Source: Pseudomonas rhizoryzae (GTDB taxonomy: Bacteria > Pseudomonadota > Gammaproteobacteria > Pseudomonadales > Pseudomonadaceae). Taken from it: DNA of 64,000 bases. Shown here piece after piece: positions 12,471-21,244 of the stretch. The notes below the pieces were generated by a model. It was not told where the DNA came from and did no database searches. It saw only the letters and a program-made list of their open reading frames with translations. Position 1 is the first letter of the stretch. Each line of letters starts with the position of its first letter. A program made the translations under genes and the position numbers. The stretch spans positions 186,001 through 250,000 of the forward strand of contig NZ_SULM01000010.1 of NCBI RefSeq assembly GCF_005250615.1, in the 5' to 3' direction.

Positions 12471-13592
12471 TTACTTGACTTCGGTCTTGGTGCCGTCGGC
12501 GTGCCATTGGTAGACGACGAATTCGAAGTTCTTCAGGTCGCCCTTGGCGTCGAACGAGAGGTCGCCGGTGGGGGTGCTGAAGGTGTTGCTGCGCAGGGCC
12601 TTGGCCACGTCTTCGGGCTTCTCGCTGTGAGCCTTCTGGACGCCATCGGCGATCAGTTGGACGGCAGCGTAGGAGGGGAACACGAAGGGGCCGCTCGGAT
12701 CCTGCTTCTTGTCCTTGAACGCCTGGACCAGGGCCTGGTTCTTCGGATCTTGGTCGAAGGAGCGCGGCAGGGTGACCAGCAGGCCTTCGGACGCCTGGCC
12801 GGCGATGGCGGAGATGGCGCTGTTGCCGACGCCTTCCGGACCCATGAACTTGGCCTTCAGGCCTTTTTCCGCTGCCTGGCGCATCAGCAGGCCCAGCTCG
12901 GGGTGGTAGCCGCCGTAGTAGACGAAGTCGACGTTATCCTGCTTGAGCTTGGCGATCAGCGAGGAGAAGTCCTTGTCGCCGGCGTTGATGCCTTCGAACA
13001 GGGCGACCTTGACGCCGGCCTGGTCCAGGGTCTGCTTGACCGCGGTGGCGATGCCTTCACCGTACTGCTGCTTGTCGTGGATGATGGCGACGACCTTGGG
13101 CTTGGCATGCTCGATGATGTACTTGGCCGCGGTCGGGCCCTGCATGTTGTCCAGGCCGATGGTGCGGAAGACCAGCTTGTAGCCACGGTTGGTGATGTCC
13201 GGGCTGGTGGAAGCCGGGGTCACCATCAGGATGCCTTCGTCCTCGTAGATGTCCGAGGCGGGCTGGGTGGAGCTGGAGCACAGGTGACCGACGACGAAGT
13301 GGATACCCTCGTTGACGATCTTGTTGGCAACCGCGACGGCCTGCTTGGGATCGCAGGCATCGTCGAAGACCACGCCTTCCAGTTGCTTGCCGTCGACGCC
13401 GCCGGCCTTGTTGATCTGGTCGATGGCCATCTGCGCACCGATGAATTCCATCTCACCGTATTGCGCGACCGGACCGGTCTTGGGGCCGGCCAGGGCGATC
13501 TTCAAGGTGTCAGCGGCGAAGCTATGGCTAGCCAGACCGGCCAGCGCCAGGGCGGCGAACAGACGGGAGAAACGCAGGGATGCCTTGTTCAT
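12471..13592 (-). CDS. braC: Periplasmic branched-chain amino-acid binding protein
   Basis: A 373-residue LivJ/BraC-type solute-binding protein. A signal peptide ends near residue 26 (ASHSFA/ADTLKIAL), followed by the periplasmic binding fold with GPKTGPVAQYGEMEF and the disulfide pair in DDACDPKQA and GHLCSSST. It captures Leu, Ile and Val, perhaps also Ala and Thr, and delivers them to LivHM. Upstream gene of the bra/liv operon, separated from livH by a hairpin. Confidence 0.96.
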   Translation of the reverse strand: MNKASLRFSRLFAALALAGLASHSFAADTLKIALAGPKTGPVAQYGEMEFIGAQMAIDQINKAGGVDGKQLEGVVFDDACDPKQAVAVANKIVNEGIHFVVGHLCSSSTQPASDIYEDEGILMVTPASTSPDITNRGYKLVFRTIGLDNMQGPTAAKYIIEHAKPKVVAIIHDKQQYGEGIATAVKQTLDQAGVKVALFEGINAGDKDFSSLIAKLKQDNVDFVYYGGYHPELGLLMRQAAEKGLKAKFMGPEGVGNSAISAIAGQASEGLLVTLPRSFDQDPKNQALVQAFKDKKQDPSGPFVFPSYAAVQLIADGVQKAHSEKPEDVAKALRSNTFSTPTGDLSFDAKGDLKNFEFVVYQWHADGTKTEVK

Positions 13593-13804
13593 GAGTGCTC
13601 CACTCGGAATGCTTTATTAATGAGGCAGTTGGAAGCGAGATCGTGCCAATTTGGTAGTTATGACGCGCTGCGCAGTTTAATCATCGTCCGTTCGTATTGG
13701 AAAGCTGGCGATGACAACTTGTCGGATCTGTCTGCCGCACGTCCGGGCGCTCGGCAAGCGCGGGGGGCGTCGGTAGAATCCGCCCTTTTCGCGAGGCCAG
13801 CACC

Positions 13805-14122
13805 ATGACCGATCACGCAACGCTCTATGCCACCCTGCTCGGGCAGACCGCCGCCATCGGCTGGGAAGAATTGCAACCGCATTTTGCACGGGGCGTCTTG
13901 TTGCAAGTGGCGCCGGAACTGGACCTGATCGAGGCCGCCATCGCCGTGACCCAGGACGATGCCACCCGGGTCGGGCGGTGGTTGCAGCAGGGGCAACTGG
14001 CCAAGGTCGACGAGGCGCGGGCGCGGCATCGACTCGAAGCGCCGCACGTGGCGCTGTGGGCGGTGGTGGTGGCGCCCTGGGTGTTGATGCAGGAGCGTCC
14101 GGCCGAGCGCGCGGCGGACTAG
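13805..14122 (+). CDS. DUF2288 family protein
   Basis: A 105-residue cytoplasmic protein matching the DUF2288 pattern: WEELQPHFARGVLL near residues 20-33, followed by VAPELDLIEAA and the C-terminal ALWAVVVAPWVLMQE. No signal peptide and no catalytic motif. Function unknown; the family is common in pseudomonads and cyanobacteria. It is divergent from braC, with a 212-base intergenic region that must hold the braC promoter. Confidence 0.85.
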   Translation: MTDHATLYATLLGQTAAIGWEELQPHFARGVLLQVAPELDLIEAAIAVTQDDATRVGRWLQQGQLAKVDEARARHRLEAPHVALWAVVVAPWVLMQERPAERAAD

Positions 14123-14127
14123 CAAGG

Positions 14128-14150
14128 TAAAAGCCCGCGCGAGGCGGGCT
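14128..14150 (-). terminator. Terminator between the aldo-keto reductase and DUF2288 genes
   Basis: AGCCCGC (14132-14138) pairs with GCGGGCT (14144-14150) around a 5-base loop. On the minus strand it is followed by TTTTACC, so it best serves the reductase gene; it may also affect the convergent DUF2288 transcript. Confidence 0.75.
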
Positions 14151-14165
14151 GATGACGGATGTGGA

Positions 14166-15152
14166 TCAGCGTTCGCTATCGAGGTCGCGCAGCTGGTGTT
14201 CGCCGTAGCGATCACCGGCGACGGCGTCTGGCGGCAGCAGCCGTTCCAGTTCGGCGCAGTCCGCGGCGCTCAGGGTGATCTCCAGCGCGCCGAGGGACTC
14301 GTCCAACTGATCGCGGCGCCGGGCGCCGATCAGCGGCACTATGTCTTCGCCCTGGGCGGCGACCCAGGCCACCGCCAGCCGAGCCGGGGTGGTGCCCCGC
14401 CGTTCGGCGAACTGCTTCAGGCCTTCCACCAGCGCCAGGTTGCGCTCCACATTGCCCGGCTGGAAGCGCGGGCTATGGGCGCGGAAGTCGCTGTTGCCCT
14501 TGGGCTGGCGCCAGTGGCCGCTGAGCAGGCCGCGGGAGAGCACGCCGTAGGCGGTGATGCCGATGCCCAGTTCCCGGCAGGTCGGCAGGATGTCCGCCTC
14601 GATGCCGCGGGAGACCAGCGAATACTCGATCTGCAGATCGCTGACCGGATGCACGGCGGCTGCCCGTTTCAGGGTGTCCGAACCCACTTCCGACAGACCG
14701 ATGTGGCACACGTAGCCGGCCTGCACCAACTCGGCGAGGGCGCCCATGGTGTCCTCGATGGGTACCTGGCGATCCAGCCGCGCCGGGCGGTAGATGTCGA
14801 TATGGTCCACGCCCAGGCGCTTGAGGCTATAGGCGACGAAATTCTTGATCGCCGCGGGGCGGGTGTCGTAACCCAGCCACTCACCGCCCGGACCGCGCAG
14901 GGCGCCGAACTTGACGCTGATCAGCGCCTGTTCCCGCCGACCGCGCAGAGCCTCGCCCAGCAGCAATTCGTTGTCGCCCATGCCATAGAAGTCACCGGTG
15001 TCGAACAGGGTGACGCCGCGCTCCAGGGCGGCATGGACGGTGGCGATGGCAGCGCCGCGGTCGGCGGCGCCATAGAAGTCGGACATGCCCATGCAGCCCA
15101 GACCGAGGATCGATACCTGCGGGCCCTGGCGGCCCAAGCGACGCTGTTGCAT
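14166..15152 (-). CDS. Aldo-keto reductase
   Basis: A 328-residue (alpha/beta)8 NADPH-dependent oxidoreductase. The start QRRLGRQGPQVSILGLGCMGMS is family-typical. Catalytic D and Y lie in DTGDFYGMGDNE (about 51-62) and K in ISVKFG (about 82). The fourth tetrad position, usually QHR in IDLYYQHRVDP, reads IDIYRPARLDR, so the histidine is alanine, a variant seen in some family branches. Substrate unknown. Divergent from a LysR gene with 109 bases between, suggesting control by that regulator. Confidence 0.92.
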   Translation of the reverse strand: MQQRRLGRQGPQVSILGLGCMGMSDFYGAADRGAAIATVHAALERGVTLFDTGDFYGMGDNELLLGEALRGRREQALISVKFGALRGPGGEWLGYDTRPAAIKNFVAYSLKRLGVDHIDIYRPARLDRQVPIEDTMGALAELVQAGYVCHIGLSEVGSDTLKRAAAVHPVSDLQIEYSLVSRGIEADILPTCRELGIGITAYGVLSRGLLSGHWRQPKGNSDFRAHSPRFQPGNVERNLALVEGLKQFAERRGTTPARLAVAWVAAQGEDIVPLIGARRRDQLDESLGALEITLSAADCAELERLLPPDAVAGDRYGEHQLRDLDSER

Positions 15153-15261
15153 GAGGGATACCTCGTGAGGGGATGAGCCCTCACTCTAGCCACGATAGCG
15201 CTGTGCGATAATCCGGCCTCGGCACAACGACCTGTACGGGCAATCGTACAGTGGAGGCACG

Positions 15262-16149
15262 ATGAACCTGGATGATCTGGCCGCCTTCGCCGCCGTGGCC
15301 GAGGCGCGCAGCTTTCGTGGGGCGGCCTATCGACGTGGCGTGGCGGCTTCATCGTTGAGCGATGCGGTACGCCGCCTGGAGCGGGAGCTGGAGGTGCGGC
15401 TGCTGCATCGCACCACCCGCAGCGTGACCCCCACCGATGCCGGCCAACGCCTGCTGGAACGGCTGACGCCGGCCCTGCGCGAGGTGCATGAGGCGCTGGA
15501 TGCCATCAACGCCGAAGGGGCGAGTCCGGTGGGCAGTCTGAGGCTCAACGTGCCCACCATCGTCGCCCGGGTGTTGTTGCCGCCACTGCTGGGGCCCTTC
15601 CTGGCGGCCTATCCCGGTATCCGCCTGGAGGTGGTGGCGGACGATCGCTTCATCGACGTTCTGGCCGCCGGCTATGACGCCGGGGTGCGCTACGACGAGC
15701 ACCTGGAAGGCGACATGATCACCGTGCCCCTGGGCCCGGCCAGCCAGAGATTCGCCGTGGCCGCAGCCCCTGCCTACCTGGCACGCCACGGTGTGCCCCA
15801 GCATCCCGCCGACCTCCAAGGCCACTCCTGCATCGGCCATCGCTTCGCCAGTGGCCTGGTGGCGCCCTGGAGCTTCGAGCGCGGCGGCGAGAGGGTGCAG
15901 ATCCAGCCGGGACAGCGCCTGCTGGCCTCCACCCTCGACCTGGAGCTGCAAGGTGCTCTGGAGGGCATCGGTCTGATCTGCTCCTTTGCCGACTACCTGG
16001 CCGAACCGCTGGAGGACGGTCGGCTGGTGGAGGTGCTGGCGGACTGGTCGACGCCCTTTCCCGGTCCGCGCCTCTATTACGCGGATCGTCGCCATTTGCC
16101 CGCGCCGTTGCGGGCTTTCGTCGCTTTTTTGCGCGAGCGTCACGGCTAG
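15262..16149 (+). CDS. LysR-family regulator divergent from the aldo-keto reductase
   Basis: A 295-residue LysR-type protein: HTH residues about 3-61 (EARSFRGAAYRRGVAASSLSDAVRRLE) and a substrate-binding domain to the C-terminus. It belongs to the group that usually controls the neighbouring divergent oxidoreductase. The ATG at 15262 follows GTGGAGGCACG, a strong ribosome binding site. Confidence 0.92.
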   Translation: MNLDDLAAFAAVAEARSFRGAAYRRGVAASSLSDAVRRLERELEVRLLHRTTRSVTPTDAGQRLLERLTPALREVHEALDAINAEGASPVGSLRLNVPTIVARVLLPPLLGPFLAAYPGIRLEVVADDRFIDVLAAGYDAGVRYDEHLEGDMITVPLGPASQRFAVAAAPAYLARHGVPQHPADLQGHSCIGHRFASGLVAPWSFERGGERVQIQPGQRLLASTLDLELQGALEGIGLICSFADYLAEPLEDGRLVEVLADWSTPFPGPRLYYADRRHLPAPLRAFVAFLRERHG

Positions 16150-16238
16150 GCGAGGTTGGCGGGCGCCGCTACTCTGCACGTCTGAACGCTGTTCGGAGCT
16201 CCCCTGATGTCAATCTTTCCCCGTCTGGTGCTGCCCTC

Positions 16239-18152
16239 ATGATCATCGGCACCGCCGGGCACATCGACCATGGCAAGACCGCCCTGATCCAGGCCCTGAC
16301 CGGTATTGCCGGTGATCGGCGCCGTGAAGAGCAGGCGCGCGGCATCACCATCGACCTGGGCTACGTCTATGCCGACCTGGGCGACGGCCAACTGAGCGGT
16401 TTCATCGACGTGCCCGGGCACGAGCGCTTCGTGCACAACATGCTGGCCGGGGCCAGCGGTCTGGACCTGGCCTTGCTGGTGGTAGCCGCCGACGATGGTG
16501 TGATGCCGCAGACCCGCGAGCACCTGGCGATCCTCGAATTGCTCGGCATTCCGCGGGCGCTGGTGGCCTTGACCAAGGCCGACCGGGTAGACGCGCAGCG
16601 CCTCGCCGAGGTGCGCCGGGAGGTGACGGCGCTGCTCGAAGGCGGTCCCTTCGCCGGAGCGTCCTCGTATCCGGTGGCCAGCCCCAGCGGCGCAGGCATT
16701 CCTGAACTACGCGCAGCCTTGCTCGGGGCCTTGGGTGAGGGGCGCGAGCGCCATGCCCGGGGTGGTTTCCGCCTGGCGGTTGACCGGGTGTTCAGCGTCT
16801 CCGGGGCCGGGGTGGTGGTCACCGGCACCGCCTTTGCCGGCCAGGTGGCCGTAGGCGATGAACTCATCCTCACCCCACGCGGCCAGCGGCTGCGGGTGCG
16901 TGGCCTGCATGCGCAGAATCGCCCAGCCGAGACGGCCCATGCCGGCCAGCGCGTCTCCCTCAATCTCGCCGGCGAGCGCCTGAGCACCGACGGCATCGCC
17001 CGCGGCGACTGGCTGGTGGCCGAGGCGCTGCATGCGCCCACCACCCGCATCGATGTCGAACTACGCCTCCTGCCAGGCGAGTCGCGCAGCCTGGCCCATT
17101 GGACGCCGGTGCATGTCCACCTCGGCGCCCAGGATCTCACCGGTCGGGTCGCCCTGTTGGAGGGCGACAGCCTGGCGCCGGGCGCCACGGCTCTGGCACA
17201 GCTGGTGCTCAATGCGCCGCTGCACGGGGTGCATGGCGATCGCCTGGTGCTGCGCGACCAATCCGCCCAGCGCACCCTGGGTGGCGCCCGGTTACTCGAT
17301 CCCTTCGCGCCAGCGCGCCAGCGGCGGACGCCGCAGCGCCTGGCGCAACTCCAGGCGTTACGCCAGGGTGGGTTGGAAGAGGCCTTGCCCGAGCTGCTGG
17401 CCCAGGCCGACGGCGGCCTCGATCCGCGCTTGCTGGCCCGTCAGTTCAATCGGCCCGAGGGCGATTGGCAGCTGCCGGCAGATACCCTGAGGGTGGAGAC
17501 GCGGGTCGGTCCCCGGCTGTTCGCCGCACCGCTGTGGCAGGCTGCTCTCGAGCGCCTGGGCGCGGCGCTCGCCACCTTCCACCAGGAGCAACCCGACGAA
17601 CTGGGCCCGGATCGTGATCGCCTGCGGCGCATCGCCGTGCCGGATCTGGAGCGTCCGGTTTACCTGGCGCTGCTGGAGGCCGCCTTGGCCGAAGGGCGGC
17701 TGCAGAGCAGCGGTCCCTGGCTGCATTTGCCCGATCACAGAGTGCGGCTCACCGCGGCGGAGGAAGGGCTCAAGGCCCGGCTTTGGCCACTGCTGGAAGC
17801 CCAACGCTTCGATCCGCCCTGGACTCGGGATCTGGCCAAGAGCCTCGGCCAACCGGAGGCGGACGTGCGGCTGCTGTTGCGCAAACTGGCCCGGCTGGGG
17901 GAACTGACCCAGGTGGTCAAGGATCTGTTCTATCCGCAGGCGAGTCTGGAAGCCGCAGCTGGTGAGGCCTTGCGCCTGGAGCGCGAAGCCGGGATCATCC
18001 GCGCCGCGGCCTTCCGCGATGCCCTGGGTATCGGCCGCAAGCGCAGCATCCAGATCCTCGACTGCCTGGATCGCATCGGTTTCACCCGTCGCTTCGGCGA
18101 CGAACGCCGGGTCCGCCCGGACAGCGCCTGGGCCCGCGCCGCCGAGGACTAG
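16239..18152 (+). CDS. selB: Selenocysteine-specific elongation factor SelB
   Basis: A 637-residue translation GTPase that carries Sec-tRNA(Sec) to UGA codons followed by a SECIS hairpin. G1 GHIDHGKT begins near residue 7. The effector region has [10 protein letters not shown], followed by G3 DVPGHE and G4 TKAD. The EF-Tu-like domains end near residue 340, and C-terminal winged-helix repeats (about 430-635) bind the SECIS RNA. The tRNA(Sec) gene lies nine bases after its stop. selA, usually just upstream of selB, is absent: only 89 bases separate selB from the LysR gene. No selenoprotein gene is in the window. Confidence 0.97.
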   Translation: MIIGTAGHIDHGKTALIQALTGIAGDRRREEQARGITIDLGYVYADLGDGQLSGFIDVPGHERFVHNMLAGASGLDLALLVVAADDGVMPQTREHLAILELLGIPRALVALTKADRVDAQRLAEVRREVTALLEGGPFAGASSYPVASPSGAGIPELRAALLGALGEGRERHARGGFRLAVDRVFSVSGAGVVVTGTAFAGQVAVGDELILTPRGQRLRVRGLHAQNRPAETAHAGQRVSLNLAGERLSTDGIARGDWLVAEALHAPTTRIDVELRLLPGESRSLAHWTPVHVHLGAQDLTGRVALLEGDSLAPGATALAQLVLNAPLHGVHGDRLVLRDQSAQRTLGGARLLDPFAPARQRRTPQRLAQLQALRQGGLEEALPELLAQADGGLDPRLLARQFNRPEGDWQLPADTLRVETRVGPRLFAAPLWQAALERLGAALATFHQEQPDELGPDRDRLRRIAVPDLERPVYLALLEAALAEGRLQSSGPWLHLPDHRVRLTAAEEGLKARLWPLLEAQRFDPPWTRDLAKSLGQPEADVRLLLRKLARLGELTQVVKDLFYPQASLEAAAGEALRLEREAGIIRAAAFRDALGIGRKRSIQILDCLDRIGFTRRFGDERRVRPDSAWARAAED

Positions 18153-18161
18153 CGCGCAAGA

Positions 18162-18257
18162 GGAAGGCAATCACGCCCGGTGGCGTGGCCGGGCTTCAAA
18201 CCCGGTTGGGGACGGCAGCCGTTCCCGGGTGGGTTCGACTCCCACTGCCTTCCGCCA
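18162..18257 (+). tRNA. selC: tRNA-Sec (anticodon TCA)
   Basis: A 96-base tRNA with all selenocysteine hallmarks. The 8-bp acceptor stem GGAAGGCA (18162-18169) pairs with TGCCTTCC (18246-18253). The D stem has 6 bp (CACGCC/GGCGTG, 18172-18187), the anticodon arm CCGGG/CCCGG has loop CTTCAAA with TCA at 18196-18198, and the variable arm is long (about 18207-18226). The T arm contains GGTTCGACTCC, and CCA is encoded at 18255-18257. It lies directly behind selB, so the two are probably one transcript. Confidence 0.98.
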
Positions 18258-18286
18258 TTTCGCGCCGTACCGAAGAGGATCGCCCT

Positions 18287-18859
18287 ATGCGCCGGCCAGG
18301 AGTTTCCTACCGTCTTCACCACCTGGGTATCCCCACCACCGAGGTCATGCCGGGCGCGCGTTATGCGGCCAAGGTGGGGATGTACACCGCCGATGATCTC
18401 AGCGGTCCGGTGCCCATCCAGTGGCACAGGTTCACGCCCGACTCGCCGCTGCATCCGCTGATCAAGACCCAGCCCCATGTGGCCTACCAGGTCAGCGACC
18501 TGGCGGCGGCGCTGGTCGGCCAGGCGGTCATCCTCGGGCCCTATGAGCCCATCGAGGGCTTCTGGACCGCCATGATCGACCATGGTGGCCTGCCCATCGA
18601 ATTCATCCAGACCGCGTTGAGTGACGAGATCGTCTGGAGCCGTGCGCGTAGCGGCCGCCAGGCGCCGCTGTATGAAGCCTCAGCCGAGGGACAGGGCACG
18701 CAGGCCCAGGCCGACGGAGGCCAGGCCGATCAGGCAGAGAGCGGCGCTGGGCAGGCGCTGGGTGAGGCGGGTCAGACCGTTCAGCCGGTGCAGATGGCCA
18801 GCCAGGTAACCATAGGCGACCAGCACCAGCAGGTCGATGGCGGCCCAGATCGCCAGTAG
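18287..18859 (+). CDS. VOC/glyoxalase-like protein with a C-terminus reading into antisense lysE
   Basis: The first roughly 125 residues from ATG 18287 look like a small vicinal-oxygen-chelate protein: YRLHHLGIPTTEV at the start, then PHVAYQVSDLAAAL, GPYEPIEGFWTAMIDHGGLPIEFIQT. No function is known. The frame does not stop where that domain ends (about 18660); it continues about 60 residues of Gln/Ala/Gly-rich sequence to 18859, entirely opposite lysE (18680-19273, minus). This tail has no protein character and suggests a lost stop codon or a small frameshift near the 3' end. The 190-residue length is therefore doubtful; the N-terminal domain is not. Confidence 0.7.
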   Translation: MRRPGVSYRLHHLGIPTTEVMPGARYAAKVGMYTADDLSGPVPIQWHRFTPDSPLHPLIKTQPHVAYQVSDLAAALVGQAVILGPYEPIEGFWTAMIDHGGLPIEFIQTALSDEIVWSRARSGRQAPLYEASAEGQGTQAQADGGQADQAESGAGQALGEAGQTVQPVQMASQVTIGDQHQQVDGGPDRQ

Positions 18860-19273
18860 CACCGGGGCCTGTTGCCCGAGCGGTGCCTGCAGGGAGATGA
18901 ACGCCGGCAGGAAGGCCACCAGGAAGAGGATGTCCTTGGGGTTGGACAGGCCCACCAGGAGGGCGCGCAGGAAGCTGCCACGCCGGGCGCTCGCCAGGTC
19001 GTCGGCCTGGGCCTTGAACAGGCGGATACCCAACCAGAGCAGATAGAGGCCGCCAAGGATCTGGCCGGCCAGCAGCAGCTTCGGGTCGAGGCCGATGGCC
19101 AGCTGGATCAGGCCTAGCGCCAAGAGCAACAGCACCTGGGCGGACAGCAGGCCGCCGAGGATCGTCCACCAGGGAAAGCCATGGCGACCGTCGGCGACGA
19201 CCAGGGCGACGATGGGACCCGGTGAGGAGATCAGCAGGAAGACCGTGACGGCAAAGCTAAGGTATTCACTCAT
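18680..19273 (-). CDS. LysE/RhtB-family amino-acid exporter
   Basis: A 197-residue inner-membrane protein with about six hydrophobic segments and the LysE-family signature FLLISSPGPIVALVVADG near residues 12-29; NPKDILFLVAFLPAFI follows in the middle. The family exports basic or neutral amino acids and related metabolites by proton antiport. Its ATG overlaps the TGA of the upstream oxygenase gene (ATGA), so the two are translationally coupled and probably act on the same compound, for example export of a hydroxylated amino acid. The substrate is inferred only. Confidence 0.93.
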   Translation of the reverse strand: MSEYLSFAVTVFLLISSPGPIVALVVADGRHGFPWWTILGGLLSAQVLLLLALGLIQLAIGLDPKLLLAGQILGGLYLLWLGIRLFKAQADDLASARRGSFLRALLVGLSNPKDILFLVAFLPAFISLQAPLGQQAPVLLAIWAAIDLLVLVAYGYLAGHLHRLNGLTRLTQRLPSAALCLIGLASVGLGLRALSLG

Positions 19274-20175
19274 CGTCCATGGGGCCTCAAGCCGATGATC
19301 CGCGACGGATCACCCGTTTCGCCGATCAGCTGGCGTTGGTGAGAGATGGCGAAGGTACGCTGGATCCAGCGGTCGCTACCGTCGAACCGGGCCTGGAAGG
19401 CGCTGCGGGCATGGGCTGCGCGGCGATTGTCGATGATCAGCAGATCGCCGGCCGCGAGGCGTACCGGCTGGGCGACACTCCAGGCGATCTCCTTGATTTC
19501 CTCGATCAGCCGCTGCATCTGCGCCGAACGGGCCAGCATGAAGTACGGATCGAATCTCAGGTAGGGCCTGGCGCGCTGGCCATAGAGCATCGGCCGGTGG
19601 CGGCCCAGGTCGATCCGGCAATTCTTTTCGCTCAGGCAGTAGTCGGAGAGGAAGTTGAAGGACTCGGCGAACAGCAGTTCGGTGGTGTCGGCGTCGACTT
19701 CCTCGAGCATCTTGTCCACCGAGGCGATGTAGGTGATGGCGTCGTGGTTCGGGGCGGCTCTCAGGCAGAGCAGCGCCAGGAAGTCCGGCGGCACCTCGTG
19801 GAAGGCGTTCTCGGTGTGCAGGTCGAGCTCGGTATCGAAGCCGTCCGAGGACAGTTGCTGGGCCTTGGCGGCCTGGGGAAAGAAGTTGTTGATCAGGCTG
19901 CCGTCGGATTCCTGGGGATAGCCGATGGGGTCGCCCAGCAGCGCCGTGGCCTGCAACAGCAGCAATTCACTGCGGTAGTCCGGCTTGGCCAGCGCTTGGC
20001 GGTCGAGGGGGGTGGCCGGGATGTCGCCGATGTCCTGGTTCGGCAACAGCAGGAAGCCCTGGGGATTGCCGAAGACGCGGAAGTGGAGGATGTCGGCGAT
20101 GGCGGCGGCCGAGAGGTCGCCTTGGCGGAGAGCGCTGTCCAGCAGGGTATCGAAGGAGACTGATCCCAAATACAT
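19270..20175 (-). CDS. Clavaminate synthase-like Fe(II)/2-oxoglutarate-dependent oxygenase
   Basis: About 301 residues from ATG 20175. An in-frame ATG at 20202 and TTG at 20220 lie upstream, without better ribosome sites. It belongs to the TauD/TfdA superfamily, clavaminate synthase/AsnO/VioC branch. The iron triad appears as HTE in DLHTENAFH (H120, E122) and H255 in DNRRAAH, and the 2-oxoglutarate arginine lies in DRWIQRTF. Enzymes of this branch hydroxylate free amino acids such as arginine, asparagine or lysine at C3 or C4. Coupled by ATGA overlap to the LysE exporter gene and divergent from a LysR regulator. Substrate unknown. Confidence 0.88.
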   Translation of the reverse strand: MYLGSVSFDTLLDSALRQGDLSAAAIADILHFRVFGNPQGFLLLPNQDIGDIPATPLDRQALAKPDYRSELLLLQATALLGDPIGYPQESDGSLINNFFPQAAKAQQLSSDGFDTELDLHTENAFHEVPPDFLALLCLRAAPNHDAITYIASVDKMLEEVDADTTELLFAESFNFLSDYCLSEKNCRIDLGRHRPMLYGQRARPYLRFDPYFMLARSAQMQRLIEEIKEIAWSVAQPVRLAAGDLLIIDNRRAAHARSAFQARFDGSDRWIQRTFAISHQRQLIGETGDPSRIIGLRPHGR

Positions 20176-20309
20176 GATAGGTCTCGAGAACTTGGCAGTC
20201 ATGACGCGCCAGAGCGTCAAGGACGGCCATCATCCGGTGCTGGACGCAGGGGTAAAAACGGATAAAACTGGGTGGAAGGATGATTCAAACTCATCATCGA
20301 GGACCAAGG

Positions 20310-21230
20310 ATGTCCCGTCTTCCGCCGCTCTATGCGTTGCGTGCCTTCGAAAGCGCGTCCCGGCAGCTGTCCTTCACCCGTGCCGCGCAGGAATTGAACA
20401 TCACCCAGAGTGCGGTCAGCCGTCATATCAAGACGCTGGAGCAGGACCTGGGTTGTCTGCTGTTCGAGCGTCGGGGTCCCAGCCTCAAGCTGACGCCCAC
20501 CGGGCTGATTCTGGCAAAAGACCTGAGCTCGGCCTTCGCCGACATGCAGGGGGTCTGCGATCTGGTACGCAGCGGCCGTGGCTGTCTGAGACTCAAGGCG
20601 CCCTCCACCCTGACCATGCGCTGGTTGATGGCCGCCATCGAGGCGTACCGGGTGGCAACGGGGGAAAATCGGGTTCAGTTGACCAGCGTCTGGATGGACA
20701 TCGACTTCGTCGACTTCCGCTCCGAGCCCTATGACTGCGCGGTGATCCTGGCCGACGGTGAATTCACGAGCGATTGCGCTAGCGTACGGCTGTTCGATGA
20801 GTGGCTGGTGCCGGTCTGCGCGCCGCGTTACCAGCGTGCCTGCGGCGGCGAGGATCCGATCTTCGGTGGGGACGGGCTGCTGCATGCCTCCCACGATTGC
20901 CGCGACTGGCGCCTCTGGCTGGACCGGATCGGGCGTCTGGCCGAGGTGAATTGGCATGCCGGCAAGAGATTCGAAACCCTGGACGCGGGTATCTCGGCCG
21001 CGGTCCAGGGCTTTGGGGTGGCGATCGGTGACCTGTCCCTGGTGCAGGCGCAGATCGCCAGCGGGCAATTGGTATTCGCCAATCGCACCGTGGTCCGTTC
21101 AGGATTGAGCTACTACCTGGTCTGGCCCAGGCGCAGCGAAGCCCATGACGTCCTCGCTGGATTGCGGGACCACTTGGGTGCGGTGGCGCCCGTCTTGCCG
21201 AGGCCGGAAGGATTGACCTTCATCGAGTGA
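20310..21230 (+). CDS. GcvA-like LysR regulator of the oxygenase-exporter unit
   Basis: A 306-residue LysR regulator starting MSRLPPLYALRAFESAS, the style of the GcvA/TrpI group whose members often sense amino acids or beta-lactams. The HTH AAQELNITQSAVSRHIKTLE spans about residues 23-42. ATG 20310 is chosen because GAGGA precedes it at six bases and the start matches the family; an ATG 30 bases upstream adds a non-conserved tail. Divergent from the oxygenase gene with about 134 bases between, so it very probably controls it. Confidence 0.9.
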   Translation: MSRLPPLYALRAFESASRQLSFTRAAQELNITQSAVSRHIKTLEQDLGCLLFERRGPSLKLTPTGLILAKDLSSAFADMQGVCDLVRSGRGCLRLKAPSTLTMRWLMAAIEAYRVATGENRVQLTSVWMDIDFVDFRSEPYDCAVILADGEFTSDCASVRLFDEWLVPVCAPRYQRACGGEDPIFGGDGLLHASHDCRDWRLWLDRIGRLAEVNWHAGKRFETLDAGISAAVQGFGVAIGDLSLVQAQIASGQLVFANRTVVRSGLSYYLVWPRRSEAHDVLAGLRDHLGAVAPVLPRPEGLTFIE

Positions 21231-21244
21231 GCTTATGCCCTCGC

